Positions 1 to 12,652 are shown, numbered from the stretch's first letter. The stretch: 64,000 bases of DNA from Petaurus breviceps papuanus (GCA_028583685.1 JAMXIF010000051.1:48669375-48733374); one strand, 5' to 3'. Numbers and translations are program-made. The notes: generated by a model from the letters alone, not told the origin.

Positions 1-1020
1 GGGCTGGAGAAATGAGCTCCTGATGAGGGGGAGAAGGAGGAGGAGGAGAATGCCCTCTTAGTGTTCAGGGCAAAAGAAGAAAAAAAAAATCCCCGTGCAT
101 ATTAATGGGCTACAGCAGGTGTTTGTCAATGTATGTCCTCACATTGTTCAGCCTTGAGCTGGGGAAGGCAGGCAGGGAGAGAGAAGAGCGGTTCTGTCTT
201 CATTCACTACTGCTGGCTGCTAGCTCTGGATGCCTTTGCACTTAGGAAAGCTTCTCCCGCTCCCAGGGAAATAACCGAGGAAAAGATCAAGCTCTGATTA
301 CCTTTTGTAGCTTGAATGTAAATGCTGAGGATGTTAAGTTTGTGCTCAGCCACACACTGGCTCTGTCTTATTTAGGTAAGAGGTATACGGGTAGGTCCGT
401 GTGTATATGTATGTATATATGTATGTATGGGGGGTGGGGAGGAGACAGGCACCCTAGTTTGCTGTGTGCTTGTAGGCTGAACGTCAATTCTGAATGCCTG
501 ACTCTTAGTGAATGGGCAAAACCAGAAGACTTTCAACATTTCTTAAAGGGGTAGTGGGACTGATATACCCTTCCTCCTCTGCCTCAAGTGTCTTAAGACA
601 AATTGACCCAGGGATGGAGAGAACAGTTACATTTGTTTAGAATGCATTCTTCTTATGGAGGAGAGAACACTTTCAGTGGCGAGCTAAACATCTGGCCTTA
701 AGAAAACTGAATTATTGGAGGGTCAATGAACTTTATACATCTAACTTAAATTTAGCTTTCCTCTAACCTAAAGAATTCCCAGTCTCAAGATTTTGTCTTG
801 TCAATAGAGGATTATTTCCTATAGAAAGTATTCGCTGACTATATTTCTTTTATGTTTATTTTACTAGTCTTCTGAAACAAGTGGATATGTATGTGTGTTA
901 TAAAACCAACCCCAAATGGTAAGGCTTTTGAATGGTAGTCTGATGGGGGCTTTTTTGTTGGTACATGGATATACAGTATTTTATTGCCTTGCATTCCATT
1001 TCCCTGTCTAAGGAGAAAAG
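1..1020. other. Single-copy stretch, no recognised repeat
   Basis: No SINE or LINE signature is visible. The first 60 bases are purine-rich. A short TGTATG-type run lies near 395-428. A possible small exon (312-376) is listed separately. Repeat absence over 1 kb in this repeat-dense window makes it a candidate for conserved noncoding DNA, but conservation cannot be judged here. Confidence 0.5.
312..376 (+). other. Possible small exon (weak)
   Basis: The stretch is preceded by a pyrimidine-poor acceptor-like TTTTGTAG and followed by a good donor-like TTTAG|GTAAGAGG. An open frame starts at 312 and runs through the donor to 554, but it has no recognisable domain. The weak polypyrimidine tract argues against a strong exon. 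This is inference from two splice-like motifs only. Confidence 0.12.
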
Positions 1021-1041
1021 TGTTTATGTTTGGGGGGTGGG

Positions 1042-1043
<2 letters not shown>

Positions 1044-1105
<62 letters not shown>
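1044..1105. repeat. (GA)n microsatellite
   Basis: An uninterrupted GA dinucleotide run of about 62 bases follows a G-rich stretch. It is one of four long GA/CT tracts in the window. Confidence 0.98.
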
Positions 1106-1107
<2 letters not shown>

Positions 1108-3220
1108 CAATCTTTGGTTATGATTCTTCTTAAATCTGGCTGCTTAGGTGGGGGGGGTGAGGGGATGATTTTTGTGGTTACTTTGATATTTAATATCATT
1201 GAATGATTGGTGCCTGGAGATACTTTGCATGGTTTGATTTAAACTGGAACCAGCCAACAGGGCTCAGATCAACTTCTTTAAAATAAATATCAGTATCTTG
1301 AAGGCTTAGTAGATTCACCAGATTTTATTCCTTCCTTTCTTCCCCTAGCAAATAGCTGTAATTCTTTCTATTTCTCATGGGCTCCACCTCTACCCTTTCT
1401 TCTATGGAAAATGGGGAAATGGATTGATAAGAAGAACATAGGACAGTCTTGTTTGAGATCCAATATGAGCCCTCTTGTTTTTGCGCTTCGAGGCTGCACT
1501 GACTTGATGCAGTTTTCACTTGTTCTGTGCCTGCTTGAAAGTGGTCAGTCCAGTTTGTCATTTGGCTCTGTAAATTTCAGTTCATGATGTTTGTGGCAGG
1601 AACTCTGTGGGTTGAACTAGTCTGATTAAGTGTGGGTTAGAGAGGGGGACACCTTTATTCCTCAGTACGTTGAACCTGCCCCTCAAATCTAGCTAGGATG
1701 CCTCTTAAATTAAAGAGATACCTGCTGGTTTTAGCTGAGGCAGATGGTGTGGCGGGTCTGCTTTTTGCCAAGGATATTATTGTGCCCTCTAGGAAGGCTG
1801 ACAGCCTCAAAGCCTCTGAATGGACCCCGAAGGATAGGATTTTCAATGGGTTCCTTTGGCAGACACACCCCAACCCCTGGACCTAAGCCCATCTACCTAG
1901 CGAACATTGCCTGTCCAGCATTTATCAGATAATAGGTTTTATTTCCACAACCCATCTAAACTTCATTCACAAAAAAGCACCCCATGGCATAATGCTTGGT
2001 AAGCACAATCCATCCTATGAAATATCCATTTGTTCCCAGTACCTCAGACCTCCTTTGGAGCATTCTGTTACGTTCAGCTGCTTAGCTACTTACAGATGTC
2101 AGGCTCTAACATTCTTATGCATGTGAATTGAAAACAAGGATATTCGTTTTTTGCTGTGCTCAGGGCACAGCATACAAAAATGGTGGTCATAGCTAAAACT
2201 TTTAACTTGAAGAGTAGATGCTTTTGGATCAAAGGTTTTTAAGGGCTAAGTAATTCCATAGGTAGTCTCTTACCTTTATTTTGAGCATGTGTAGGTGGGA
2301 CAGCATAATGAACATAGGGAATTTAGCACAGAAATTAGCTGACATTGTGTTAATGAAAAACAGTATTTTCAATCCTCTCTTGCCTTATGTCTCACACTCT
2401 TTTATTTTATCAGATTAAAAAAAAAAACATAAGCTGTGAACTCATCGAATCCATGGATTTAGGGATGATTTATTTTGGTTAAGGGTAGGGATGCAAATGC
2501 CCGTAGCTGAAGGTTGGGCTTCCTTTTCAAAACACAAAAGTAATTGAATAGATGAATTCATGGACCCCCCCCCCCAAAAAAAAAAAAAAAGAAAAAACCT
2601 TCCTCTTGTGTTTTTCATGGTCCCAGCAGGTTGGTAACTGTCATTGCCCCAGTTTACAATACACATGTTGTTCATCAGATCACAAATATTGAAATGTGAG
2701 CACCTCCCAATCCCACTGACACTCTATGGAAGCTGCAAAACTCTTCTAGCATTTTTAAAAAGACTGTTGGGAAGAAGGCAACAAGGCAATCCCTGAATTC
2801 AGAAGTATTGAAAGTGTACCTGGGACAAAGTCCTTGCCTTCATTTTTTGTCTACGATAGATTTCTTATTGACAGCTCCTTGAACCTTGTCTGCCATCATA
2901 TCTGGATGATTCATTTGGGACCCCAGCACCCAGGGAATGATGCCCGGGCAGAAAATTTATCTGAGTACAGCCACATGCCATTCTCATGAGTAAACATATT
3001 CAAAATATGATCCATATTTAGAAAAAGTGACACTCAATCCCTTCCTCTCTTCTGCTGTGGAGAGTCCAACATGCAGCTGATGCCTGGGTCAGGGTGCTAA
3101 TCCTCAGGCCTGGTCTTCCAAACTGAGCTACTTTTGTTCTTTTACGTGCATAAGTATTGATTTCTCCCCCCCCCCCCCAGTTTTATTTTATTTAAGATAA
3201 ATATCTTGAGACATCGTATG
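1106..3220. other. Mostly single-copy DNA with homopolymer runs
   Basis: No clear SINE or LINE body was recognised. A C-run followed by an A-run lies near 2565-2590, and another C-run near 3167-3178. Several short open frames here have no protein-like composition or family match. Confidence 0.45.
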
Positions 3221-3221
3221 T

Positions 3222-3375
3222 GGGACATAAAGTCAGAGGGACCCGATGCTTGAACCCTGGCTGTTTGGACAGGCCATTTCACGTTTCTGGGCCTCACTCT
3301 TACCTGTCAAATAAGAGGGTTGGACTTGATGACCTTTAAGGGCCCTCCCAGTTCTATTTGAGTGATCTATGATCA
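3222..3375 (+). mobile_element. Ther-2 (MIR3-like) CORE-SINE
   Basis: It has the CORE block (GGGCCTCACTCTTACCTGTC-like) followed by the diagnostic tail GGTTGGACTTGATGACC, then a CCTCCCAGTTCT motif. The head is degraded. Divergence from remembered consensus is high, as expected for an ancient therian SINE. Confidence 0.75.
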
Positions 3376-3434
3376 AAGTTATTGAACTTATAAAACAAAA
3401 CATCAATAATTTAAACATTTCTCTGGTGTCTAGA

Positions 3435-3525
3435 AAAGAGGTTAGAGAGATGGAATTGAAACCAAAAAGTCCTGGATTCAGGTTGCATCTTTGACATGTA
3501 CAGGCTAGCTGACTGGCCATCCCCT
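3435..3525 (+). mobile_element. Possible MIR-type SINE head fragment
   Basis: The AAAGTCCTGGATTCAGGTTG-like segment resembles the B-box part of MIR SINEs. No tail is visible, so the call is weak. Confidence 0.35.
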
Positions 3526-3559
3526 GCCCTCTGCTCCACAGCTGATTATTGAACATTCA

Positions 3560-3800
3560 CTGTCTCCCTCTGCCTTCTAGGCTCAAGCTGGATGCTTCTT
3601 CCTATGGGCGGAGCTTTTTCTCTATAGTCATTGTTGGCTCTCCCTCTCTCTCCTTAAATTATCTTGTATTGACTTATCTGTTTACATGTTGCTTTCCCCA
3701 AAGGAGTATATTATCTCCTGGAAAACAGTAATTGTTTTGAATTTTTGTCTTTCTGTTCCTAGTACCAGCACACAGCATCTTTCATTGTGAATTGAATTCT
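3560..3800 (+). mobile_element. L2 LINE 3' end
   Basis: The sequence carries the L2 3' order: a TTGTATTGACTTATCTGTTTA-like block, a degraded TGTAAGCTCCTTGAGGGCAGG block, then CTAGTACCAGCACACAGCAT. It is ancient and diverged. Confidence 0.6.
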
Positions 3801-3924
3801 TACACATCGGTAAATTATTTTTTGCAGTTTAGCTTTTGAAGAAGGTTCTGGGCATAAGGATGAAATTGTTAGTTTAAAAGATCTCTGGATCCTCCTCTCT
3901 AGATTTTATAACCTGATGTTTTCT

Positions 3925-5265
3925 AAATCAATATTTATTTATTAAGCTTCTACTTTGAATCAGAACTTTCAGGAGATACGAGTACAACAAATGAATCTAT
4001 TCCTACTTGCAATGAGCTTCTATTCTAATGGAGGAAGGTGTGTGTAGGAGAAGAAAAGTACATATAAAAATAGATGCTGCAAAAAATATGAGTATATGTA
4101 GGCTAATAAATATAGGTACACACATTAGTTAAATACCAGGCAATTTGGAAAGGAGGACACTAAAAGTTGGGAGGGAAGGATAAGGAAAGGCTTCTTGTAG
4201 AGGCTAGTGCCTGAGGGGTGTCTCAGACTGAGAAGGACCCTGGGAGGGGGACAGAAAAAGGCACAGGGAATGGAAAAAGGCATGGAGGACGACCAGTACA
4301 AAGATATGGAGGTGAGAGACTGAGTGTCTTGAATGGGGAAGAGACAAGGCCAGTTTGTCTGGATGACAGGACATTGGGAAGAGTGATGTCTGATGAGACT
4401 AGAATGGCAGTAGACTAAAAACTGAGCAGAGGAGTTTTATTTTGTTGTGGAGGCCATAGGAAGCCATGGGAGTTGACTGGGTGGGGGCATCACATGAACA
4501 AATCCATGCTTAAAATTTGCTTTGGCAGCAGGGGTAGCCTGAAATGGAGTGAGGAGAGACTTGGGGCAAGAAGCTTAATCAATAATCTGGGTGAGAAATA
4601 ATGAGGGTCTGAATTAGAGGGGTCACCATGTGAGTGGAGATGTATATCACAGAGGTTATGAAGGTAGAGACAGCAAGATTTAGCAACTGATTGGATATGT
4701 GTGATTAGGAAAAGTGAGGCATCTATCAATAATGCTGGGATTATATCAAGTAGATACTGGAAAGGTGGTGGTATCTTTGGTAGAAATAGGATAGTTTGGA
4801 AGAGGGGAAGACTTAGGAGAAAGACGAGTTCAGTTTTAGACATGTTCGGTTTAAGATGTCCATGGAACGTGTAGTTTTCAATGTCCTAATAGGCATTTGG
4901 TGTGATCCAAGACTGAAGGTCAAGGGAGAAGCTGAGGCTGGATAAACAGATCTGGAGATCATCTGCTAAGCTATGCCAGTTAGATCCTTGGGGGGTTATG
5001 AGATTATCAAGAGAGAGTATGGAAAGAGAAGAGTTAGAGGGGTTAGGCTAGAACCTTGGACAGTAGTTAAGGGGCATGTTATCAATGATGAACCAGCAAA
5101 GACAGAGAAGGTGTTGTCAGAAAGGTAGGCAGCAAGCCAGCAAAAAGTGAGTGTTACAAATCCCTGGGGAAAAGCCAGTATCTAGGACAAAAGGGTGGCC
5201 ACTAGTATCAAATGAAGCAGATGGTTGAGAAGAATTAGAACTGAGAAAAGACTCATCAAATTTGA
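3925..5265 (-). mobile_element. Long antisense L2 copy
   Basis: It starts with an inverted L2 tail (TATTTATTAAGCTTCTACTTTG-like). It continues through the recurring antisense L2 blocks GACATGTTCGGTTTAAGATG and AGATCATCTGCTAAG. It then reaches AGCCAGCAAAAAGTGAGTG. About 1.3 kb of an old, open-frame-free L2 3' half. The 5' border is approximate. Confidence 0.65.
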
Positions 5266-5284
5266 GGGAGTCTTCCAACCCAGA

Positions 5285-5700
5285 GATGAGCTAGAATCAC
5301 TCTCAATTATACACCTGACCAATAGTCATCCAGCCTCTGATTGAGGCTCCCTAGGGAGGGGAAACCTTCTACCCCTTCAGGCAACCAATGCCAATTTTGA
5401 ATAGCTCTAATTATGAGGGCAATTTTCACATACTTCAAGTTGAGATTTTTGTGTTTGTAACTTCTATATCTTGTTCCAAGGACTAAGTAGGGCAGTCTCC
5501 ATCCCAGTTTGTGTCCTCTAGATACACAAAACAAGCTCTCAGGTTCTCTCCAAGCTTTTTCTCTTCTGGGCTAAATATCCCCTACTCCCTAATGGAGTAT
5601 TTATGGCTTGAGTCTCTACTTTGCCATTATCTTTCTATGCACCTTCTCTACCTTAATGTCCCTCCTAAAATGTAGGCCCTTCCTTGCCTTTCTCTTCCCC
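5285..5700 (+). mobile_element. CR1/L3 LINE fragment
   Basis: The order of motifs (TAACTTCTATATCTTGTTCC, CAAGCTTTTTCTCTTCTGGG, CTAAATATCCCCTACTCCCT) matches the 3' region of CR1/L3 elements as remembered, with the phrase on 'ctaaacatccccagttcct'. It is highly diverged. Confidence 0.55.
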
Positions 5701-6124
5701 TTCCATCAAAATTTTGTGGGAATGGCATTACACGTTGAGAGATGGAGGAGGTAATGGGTATTCAGTTCTGAATATTTATAGTCCAAAGAGATGCTTAGTT
5801 CCTTAACCAACAAGATGTGACTAGGAGAGGGAGCCCATGGTCAGGGATTGAACTGTGATAAAGTGTAGTCAGACATAAACTAGTATTACGAGTAGGCAAT
5901 CATGTTTAGGGTGTGATGCTGACATTCCCAGAAACGTTTCACCAGTACTTTCAAATCCAACTCTCCTCCTTCCATCTTCCCTACCTCCTTTCCACCAAAC
6001 CTTGAACTCTTCCCCTGGATCCAACATGGGCGCTGATAGGAGAACTTTCACCTTTCCTTGTAAAGGGCTGAAACCAAGTCTTTCTAAAACTCCCCCAGGT
6101 CTTGTATCCTCTCCCACCTCCTTT
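5701..6124. other. Unassigned sequence
   Basis: No repeat was recognised. An antisense open frame of 154 codons that overlaps this region (5869-6333) also runs through the L2 tail at 6125-6272, so it is not taken as a gene. Confidence 0.4.
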
Positions 6125-6272
6125 TCCAGGGGGTGTTGTCTTTCTCCCATTAGAATATGAATTTTTTTGAGGGGGAAAGGGGAGAGACTATCTTGCTTAC
6201 CTGGATTTGTATCCCTAGTGCTTAAAATAGTACCCGGGACATAGCAAGAGTTTAATAAATGCTTTTTCTTCT
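6125..6272 (+). mobile_element. L2 LINE 3' tail
   Basis: The L2 phrase is clear: CCCATTAGAATATGAA, then GGGGAGAGACTATCTTGCTT, TGTATCCCTAGTGCTTA, GACATAGCAAGAGTTTAATA and AATGC. Confidence 0.8.
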
Positions 6273-6755
6273 TATCTAAAATCCACCCACCCCGCCTCCC
6301 TCCCTTCCCCGTCCCCATATCTCTAACATTCAACAGTCATAGTGACTAGAGCTCTATCTAGAGTGGCATTCCTTTGGCTTACACATGACCCATTCCTGGT
6401 ACTATCTTCCACAATGGGAGTAATTCTGGGAAGTTTAACATATGTCATTACTAATTAAAATAATATCGTGAATTAGTTTTTCAAAAGTGTAGTACAATCT
6501 GGCCCTAGACTACCTTTCCACTCTTATTTCATGACAATTCCAGCCACGTTGGTCGACTAGCTATTCCCAAGCCTGGCACCACATTTCCCACACAGCCCAT
6601 CCCCCATGTCTGGAAGGGATTCCATTTCTCAGAAACATTATTTTCTTTCAGGGTTTCACCTTTGATGGCACCTCCTCAATGAAGCCTTCCTTCTTCCTCT
6701 CCATTGTGCCAGCTGGTTGTTTTCTCTCTCACTGTAAATTACTTTATATTTGTTT

Positions 6756-6770
6756 ATCTATAGATGTTTT
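6756..6770 (+). repeat. Left target-site duplication of SINE dimer
   Basis: ATCTATAGATGTTTT at 6756-6770 is repeated exactly at 7081-7095 on the other side of the dimer. Confidence 0.9.
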
Positions 6771-7080
6771 TTTTTTTTAATTTTTAAGCAATCGGGGTTA
6801 AGTAACTTGCTCAAGGTTACACGGCCAGTTATTTCTGGGTGTGGTGCTGAGTGTCTGAGCCCGGGATTTGATCTCCAGGTCATCCCAACACTGGAGCTGG
6901 TACTCTTACTTGCTGAGCCACCTGGCCGCCCCTAAGCAATTGGGGTTAAGTAACTTGCTCAAGGTTACACGGCCAGGTGTTTCTGGGTGGGTGCTAAGTG
7001 TCTGAGCCCGGGATTCGATCTCCAGGTTTTCTCAACAATGGAGCCGGTGCTCTTACTTGCTGTGCTACCTGGCCGCCCCT
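6771..7080 (-). mobile_element. Dimeric WSINE-type SINE
   Basis: Two head-to-tail copies of the same SINE lie antisense. The unit at 6934-7080 is the 5' monomer in element orientation. The unit at 6771-6933 is the 3' monomer, ending in a poly-A tail read as poly-T on this strand. Both carry the head AGGGGCGGCCAGGT and the body motif GTTACTTAACCCC. A single perfect 15-bp duplication flanks the whole pair, so the dimer probably inserted as one unit. The two monomers are alike but not identical. Confidence 0.88.
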
Positions 7081-7264
7081 ATCTATAGATGTTTTATTGG
7101 CATATTATATCTCCCATCAGAATGTTAACTCTTTGAGGGTAAAGACCATTTCCGTGTTGCCTTGGTCTCTATCCCAAGTGTCCAGGTTAGTGGCATACAA
7201 ATAGGAGTTACTTCATCTGAATTGAAGAATGGAGTAGCACAAGAAGCCTGGGCCACTGTAGAAG

Positions 7265-7548
7265 TCAGACATCTCTGAAATTAGTGCCAGAAGGAACCTC
7301 CAAAATCATTTAGTCTATTCCCTTCATCAGAAGGATAAACCCAAAGCCTGGAGATTACCATAGATTGTCATTGGGTTCAAGTAAGAAAGGATTGTAAAGT
7401 TCTTTTGGTTTTACTGAGGCTCAGTTTCACCCCAGCAATTGAAATAACTTGTCTAAGATCACACAGGGACTAAGTGGCAAAGCTGCGGGTCAAACTCAGT
7501 TTCTCCAGCTTGTAATGCAGGACTTTTGTTACTTCACTTAGAGCTTCC
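7265..7548 (-). mobile_element. Ther-2 (MIR3-like) SINE, antisense
   Basis: The inverted order is AGAAGGAACCTCCAAAATCA, then GTCTATTCCCTTCATCA, ACTGAGGCTCAGTTTCACCC, AGATCACACAGGGACTAAGT. The copy is old, with an extra stretch in the middle. Confidence 0.6.
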
Positions 7549-8932
<1,384 letters not shown>

Positions 8933-8947
8933 AAGAGAAATACAACC
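8933..8947 (+). repeat. Right target-site duplication of folate receptor retrocopy
   Basis: Exact 15-base partner of 7993-8007, directly after the A-run. Confidence 0.95.
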
Positions 8948-8954
8948 ATTAGGC

Positions 8955-9126
8955 CCACCTGCTTGGTATCTAAGCCAACTTAGTGTGAGTGCCCAAGGAC
9001 CTGGGTTCAAATCATAGCTTTGGGTAAGACTTTTAACATTCCTGGGCCTCAGTTTCCCTATCTGTAGAATCAAGGGTTCGAATTAGATGGCCTCTGGGGT
9101 CCCTTCTAGCTCTTGATCCTATGATT
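8955..9126 (+). mobile_element. Ther-2 (MIR3-like) SINE
   Basis: GACCTGGGTTCAAATCATAG, CTGGGCCTCAGTTTCCCTA and GAATTAGATGGCCTCTGGGG, then CCCTTCTAGCTC. It is nearly full length. Confidence 0.85.
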
Positions 9127-9129
9127 TTT

Positions 9130-9540
9130 TTTCACACTGGGCTTCAGGGAGCTTGGCTTCTCTTGATCTTCTTTCATGGGTGTTGTCCTACCCCAAGGGG
9201 GCCAAAGAAGAAGGCCAGCACAAATCAGGCAGGCCAAATGGATTATGTACAGGCTTAATGAGTTTCTAAACCTCTTTGAAAGACCGTGTTATATATTCAC
9301 CAATGTTCAGGCAGCTAATTAAACGACTAATGGGTGGAACAGTTAAGTAATATATGTTTTTAAGTGCACCTTTTTAGGCTGGAGAAATCTTTAATTATAT
9401 CCTCCAAAAGGAAAGTTTGTTCCTGTATTCTGAAAACTTTTAATAGCAAGTGTTGAATCAAGTAGCTGGTACAACCAGAACAGCGCTAAGGGATTGAGTT
9501 CAGACTTCTGTGATATAATGCAGAGCAGAATCCAATCTGT
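9130..9540. other. Single-copy stretch, candidate conserved noncoding DNA
   Basis: AT-rich sequence without recognised repeats has several homeodomain-like TAAT cores (CAGCTAATTAAACGACTAAT near 9313). Conservation is inferred only from composition and repeat absence. Confidence 0.3.
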
Positions 9541-9702
9541 CCCCTCCGCTCAGCTGCCAAAGTGAAATTCCTCAAGCACAGCCCTTTCCATATCACTACG
9601 CTGCTCAAGGAAAGTCAGTATCTCTCTTCCTTCGATGAAAAAAATACAAACTTTGACCTTTGAAACTTTACAATATGGGTCTGGCCTATCTTTCCAGACA
9701 TA
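9541..9702 (+). mobile_element. L2 LINE fragment
   Basis: Motifs CCATATCACTACGCTGCTCA, then AATACAAACTTTGACC and GGGTCTGGCCTATCTTTCCA, match the L2 region upstream of the 3' tail. Confidence 0.65.
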
Positions 9703-9925
9703 GATTAGATAGATAGACAGACAAATAGACAGATGAATACAGAGACAGACAGAAAGGTAGATGGATAGAAAGATAAAGAGAAAGACATGATCAGGTAGAT
9801 GATAGACTGATAGATACATAGATAAATGATAGAGATGATAGACAAATGGAGAAAATAGAGTAATAGAAATGATATGATATAGATATGATTGATAGATATA
9901 TATGATCAATATATGATTGATATCC
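9703..9925. repeat. Imperfect (GATA/GACA)n microsatellite
   Basis: Long degenerate tetranucleotide array, mostly GATA and GACA units, grading into ATATGAT. The reverse-strand open frame across it is an artefact. Confidence 0.95.
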
Positions 9926-10004
9926 ATTTAAGAGATGGGTAAAGACTATAGATTGTGGATTAATAAAGGGCTAGATCAGATAGGTAGGTAGGCAGGCAGG
10001 TATA

Positions 10005-10135
10005 GACATCATTAAGCTCTCACTATATTCCAGTCAGTGTTCTAAACTCTGGAGTTACAAATGGGATCAAACAAGATAATCCATGCCCTCAAGGAGCTTA
10101 CATTCTAAGGGAAGAAACCAACACATAAAGGGGAA
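10005..10135 (-). mobile_element. L2 tail, antisense
   Basis: TTAAGCTCTCACTATATTCC, then CTGGAGTTACAAATGG and GCCCTCAAGGAGCTTACATT. This is the inverted L2 3' end. Confidence 0.75.
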
Positions 10136-10674
10136 CTGGGAAAGGGTAGGGGACAAGAGATTTTCTCCAGGGTAGCAGTGGCCCTCTTGAGGAAGAGGAA
10201 TGGATGAGAGGGAGAGTGTAATTATGAATGAGGTCATTCCCAAAATGGCGGCCCTGGGGAGGAAGCCACCTAATAGTAGAGAAGACCTTCAGGATAGAGG
10301 ATTCTCTAGGTTGGCAAATGTGATAGTCGAGGAGAAACTTATTTCTCATTACTCTCCCACAGACACTGTTGTTCTATGGAAACTTCATTCTCGTCCCCAC
10401 TGGTGCCTTCGCACGGGCTCTACTCTGTGCCTGCAAATGCTCTCCATCCTCCTTTTGCCTTTTGGGGTCCCTAGGTCACTTCAAGACTAAACTCAATCCT
10501 TCTCTCACTTAGTTACTATTCATTTTTAAAATATATTTTCTTTATTCTATGTTTTATCTCCCCAACCCCTTAATTAAAAATAAAATAAATAAAATAAAGC
10601 TGCCAGTTTCCCAAGAGCAGAGACTATTTTTATAGATGTAGACTTTGCCTGGAGCTCAGAAGTCACAAAGTCCT
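10136..10674. other. Mixed sequence, possible L2 remnant
   Basis: A faint sense L2 order is present at 10440-10650 (TCACTTCAAGACTAAACTC, then CCAAGAGCAGAGACTATTTT). The rest is unassigned. A pair of short open frames here shows no family match. Confidence 0.35.
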
Positions 10675-10830
10675 ATCCTTTCTTTTTACAAAGGAGAAAA
10701 ATGAGGAACAAGGAGGTCTAGTGACTTCCCACAGTTCACACACACGGTGAGAGCAAAGGCAGGCCAGGTCCTGACTCCTCCTTTGGTAGGCTGCTCTGCC
10801 AAGAGATTTACAAAGCTTCAAAGTGTCCTG
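10675..10830 (-). mobile_element. Ther-2/MIR-type SINE, antisense
   Basis: TTTTTACAAAGGAGAAAAAT, then GTGACTTCCCACAGTTCACA and CAGGTCCTGACTCCTCC are the inverted CORE and head. Confidence 0.6.
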
Positions 10831-10984
10831 AGGAAATGACTTCCTTTTGTCTTTCCTTCCCCACTTCTTGGCCAGGCTTTTATAATGGCTTACACATAGT
10901 AGGTGTTTCATAAAGCACCTGTTACATTGAAACGCCACCTTTGAAATTTCTAAGTTCTTCACTGTCTTTATCAATTCCTGGATT

Positions 10985-11120
10985 TGATTATCTTGGAGAA
11001 CGATAGAATATTGGAACTGATCTAAAAGGTGACCTTATCCCACCCCGTCCTTTTAGAGATAGATAGGGAAACCCCAGAGAGAGAGGAGTTGAGGTCACAT
11101 TCTCTCTCTTGAAAAGCCAA
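10985..11120 (-). mobile_element. Ther-2 SINE fragment, antisense
   Basis: ATATTGGAACTGATCTAAAA, then CCACCCCGTCCTTTTAGAGA and GTTGAGGTCACATTC. Diverged. Confidence 0.55.
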
Positions 11121-11164
11121 GGCTTTCCAGGATGTCACAGTCGAGTGTTGGATTCATCATGCAG

Positions 11165-11355
11165 AAAGCATATTTTTAAAGTCTGTTTCTGATACTAGTC
11201 ATGTGACCATGCAGGAGTGAGTCACTTTTGCATTTGGAGCCCCAATTTTCTTGTCTGGAAAATGAGGATAACTGTAATATCTATCTCCAAGGGTAACAAT
11301 CATGCAATATATGGTGAGAGCTTTATAAGCTCTAAATCACTGGAATAATAACAGT
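11165..11355 (+). mobile_element. MIR-type SINE
   Basis: TAGTCATGTGACCATGCAGG, then TTTTCTTGTCTGGAAAATGA and GGATAACTGTAATATCTA. The head is missing or decayed. Confidence 0.6.
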
Positions 11356-11632
11356 TACATTTATATAATGCTTTAAGTCAATATAACCTTAAACTTCATA
11401 TCCGACATCATTTAATTTATATATTTTTTAGTTTGTATGCTATTTGTAATATGTTACTGCATAAATTGTCATATGTAGTCATTTTAATTAATTTGATCAG
11501 CAAAGTAGGGGCTCTTGTTAACCTCCTTTTACAGATGAGAAAACTGAGGCCCAGGGACAAGTGTCTGAGGCAGGATTTGATCTCTGGTCTTCTGGACTCC
11601 AAACCCAATACCTTAGCCACTAAGGCACCTGT
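11345..11632 (-). mobile_element. MIR-type SINE, antisense, with AT-rich interruption
   Basis: ATAACAGTTACATTTATATA and AATGCTTTAAGTCAATATAA form the inverted tail. CCTTTTACAGATGAGAAAAC and CTGAGGCCCAGGGAC form the CORE. About 100 AT-rich bases (11406-11515) separate them. Confidence 0.65.
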
Positions 11633-11759
11633 TTGCTGGTGTACTATCCTTATTATCTCTCCATTTGAACAAATTAAAATTTTGATTCATTTAAATAGAA
11701 AAATTATTAATTCATTGTTCTTGTGCCTTCTAGGATGTCAGTTTATTTTGCATTATGGA

Positions 11760-11995
11760 GTAATAATTAGCATTTGCATAGCCCTTTAAGGTTTACATAC
11801 CTAATCTCATTTTTAACATGTCCTAAGAGCTTCCAGCCTTCTTAGCTCCATTTTACAGTGAGGAAATGGAGGGTCAGAGGGGCAAGTGACTTTCTAGTGA
11901 CCAAGCCAGAAGAGATGCTAGAGGCCACTGGATCTGAACTCAGCTGTTTCTTGGCTCCCAGGTTCAACCCTCTTGCCACTGTCCCACGGTGCCTT
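11760..11995 (-). mobile_element. MIR-type SINE, antisense
   Basis: TAATAATTAGCATTTGCATA, then CCATTTTACAGTGAGGAAAT and GGATCTGAACTCAGCTG. It covers tail, CORE and head. Confidence 0.7.
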
Positions 11996-12575
11996 TGTAC
12001 TATCTGTATGAACTCTTTTGATGCCTCTTAATTCCAATACCAAGTTGCCAGTCTTTCTTTCCCTTAGTGTAACTCTAAGGGCTGAGTAGGATCAAGTCCA
12101 GATGTGAAAGGTTCACTCAGCCCCACCCCCATGCAACTCATCTGAATTGCTTTTCTTAAAACCTGACCCAGAAAATGAGAGAATAGAATGTCTCTAGCAG
12201 TTCCCACTTTTGGGGGGATAGTTACAAGTACTGAAAGCATCAATTTTCATTTCATGCTCTGAATTGTCTGTAATAGAGGTTTTTAGTGAATCTTCTTAGG
12301 CAGATGAGCCAAGACTCTGGGGCTTCCCTTGCTGAATGAGCCTCAGGGGGATTGTGGGTCCCAAGCCACCCCCACCCCCAAGCCCCTGGAAGGAACCAAA
12401 GGTAATTTTCCAAACGTCCCTGCCAAGACACTCTGCTCTGCTGCTGCTTAGAGATTGTGACATCTCTCCCAGACTGTCTGAATACCTAGTTCACCTGCTT
12501 CTTCCTACATGTGGCCTTTCTTAGCCACCTCACCCAGCTATTGATGCAGTTTCTCAAAATTGCCTTTTACTTTAT
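11996..12575. other. Single-copy stretch
   Basis: No recognised repeat. The open frame at 12336-12524 has no family features. Confidence 0.4.
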
Positions 12576-12579
12576 GTGA

Positions 12580-12652
12580 TATTTGCATGTGTGTGTGTGC
12601 ATAAACATATACCTATATATACATGTATATCTTATGTATATGTATATATACA
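12580..12652. repeat. TG/TATA low-complexity run
   Basis: Short TGTGTG followed by degenerate TATA/CATA steps. Confidence 0.8.

Larger units (their letters stand above)
6490..7225 (+). mobile_element. L2 LINE, split by a SINE dimer
   Basis: The left part (6490-6770) has CTGGCCCTAGACTACCTTTC and TTTATATTTGTTTATCTATA. The right part (7081-7225) resumes with the L2 block CCCATCAGAATGTTAACTC, then TTTGAGGGTAAAGACC. Excising 6771-7080 and one 15-bp duplicate restores the L2 order. Confidence 0.75.

Noticed and set aside
5869-6333. Reverse open frame of 154 codons
   Set aside because: It runs through an L2 tail and has no family resemblance.
9550-9927. Possible CRISPR-like periodic array
   Set aside because: It is a degenerate GATA microsatellite in a mammalian genome, with no constant repeat and unique spacer pattern.
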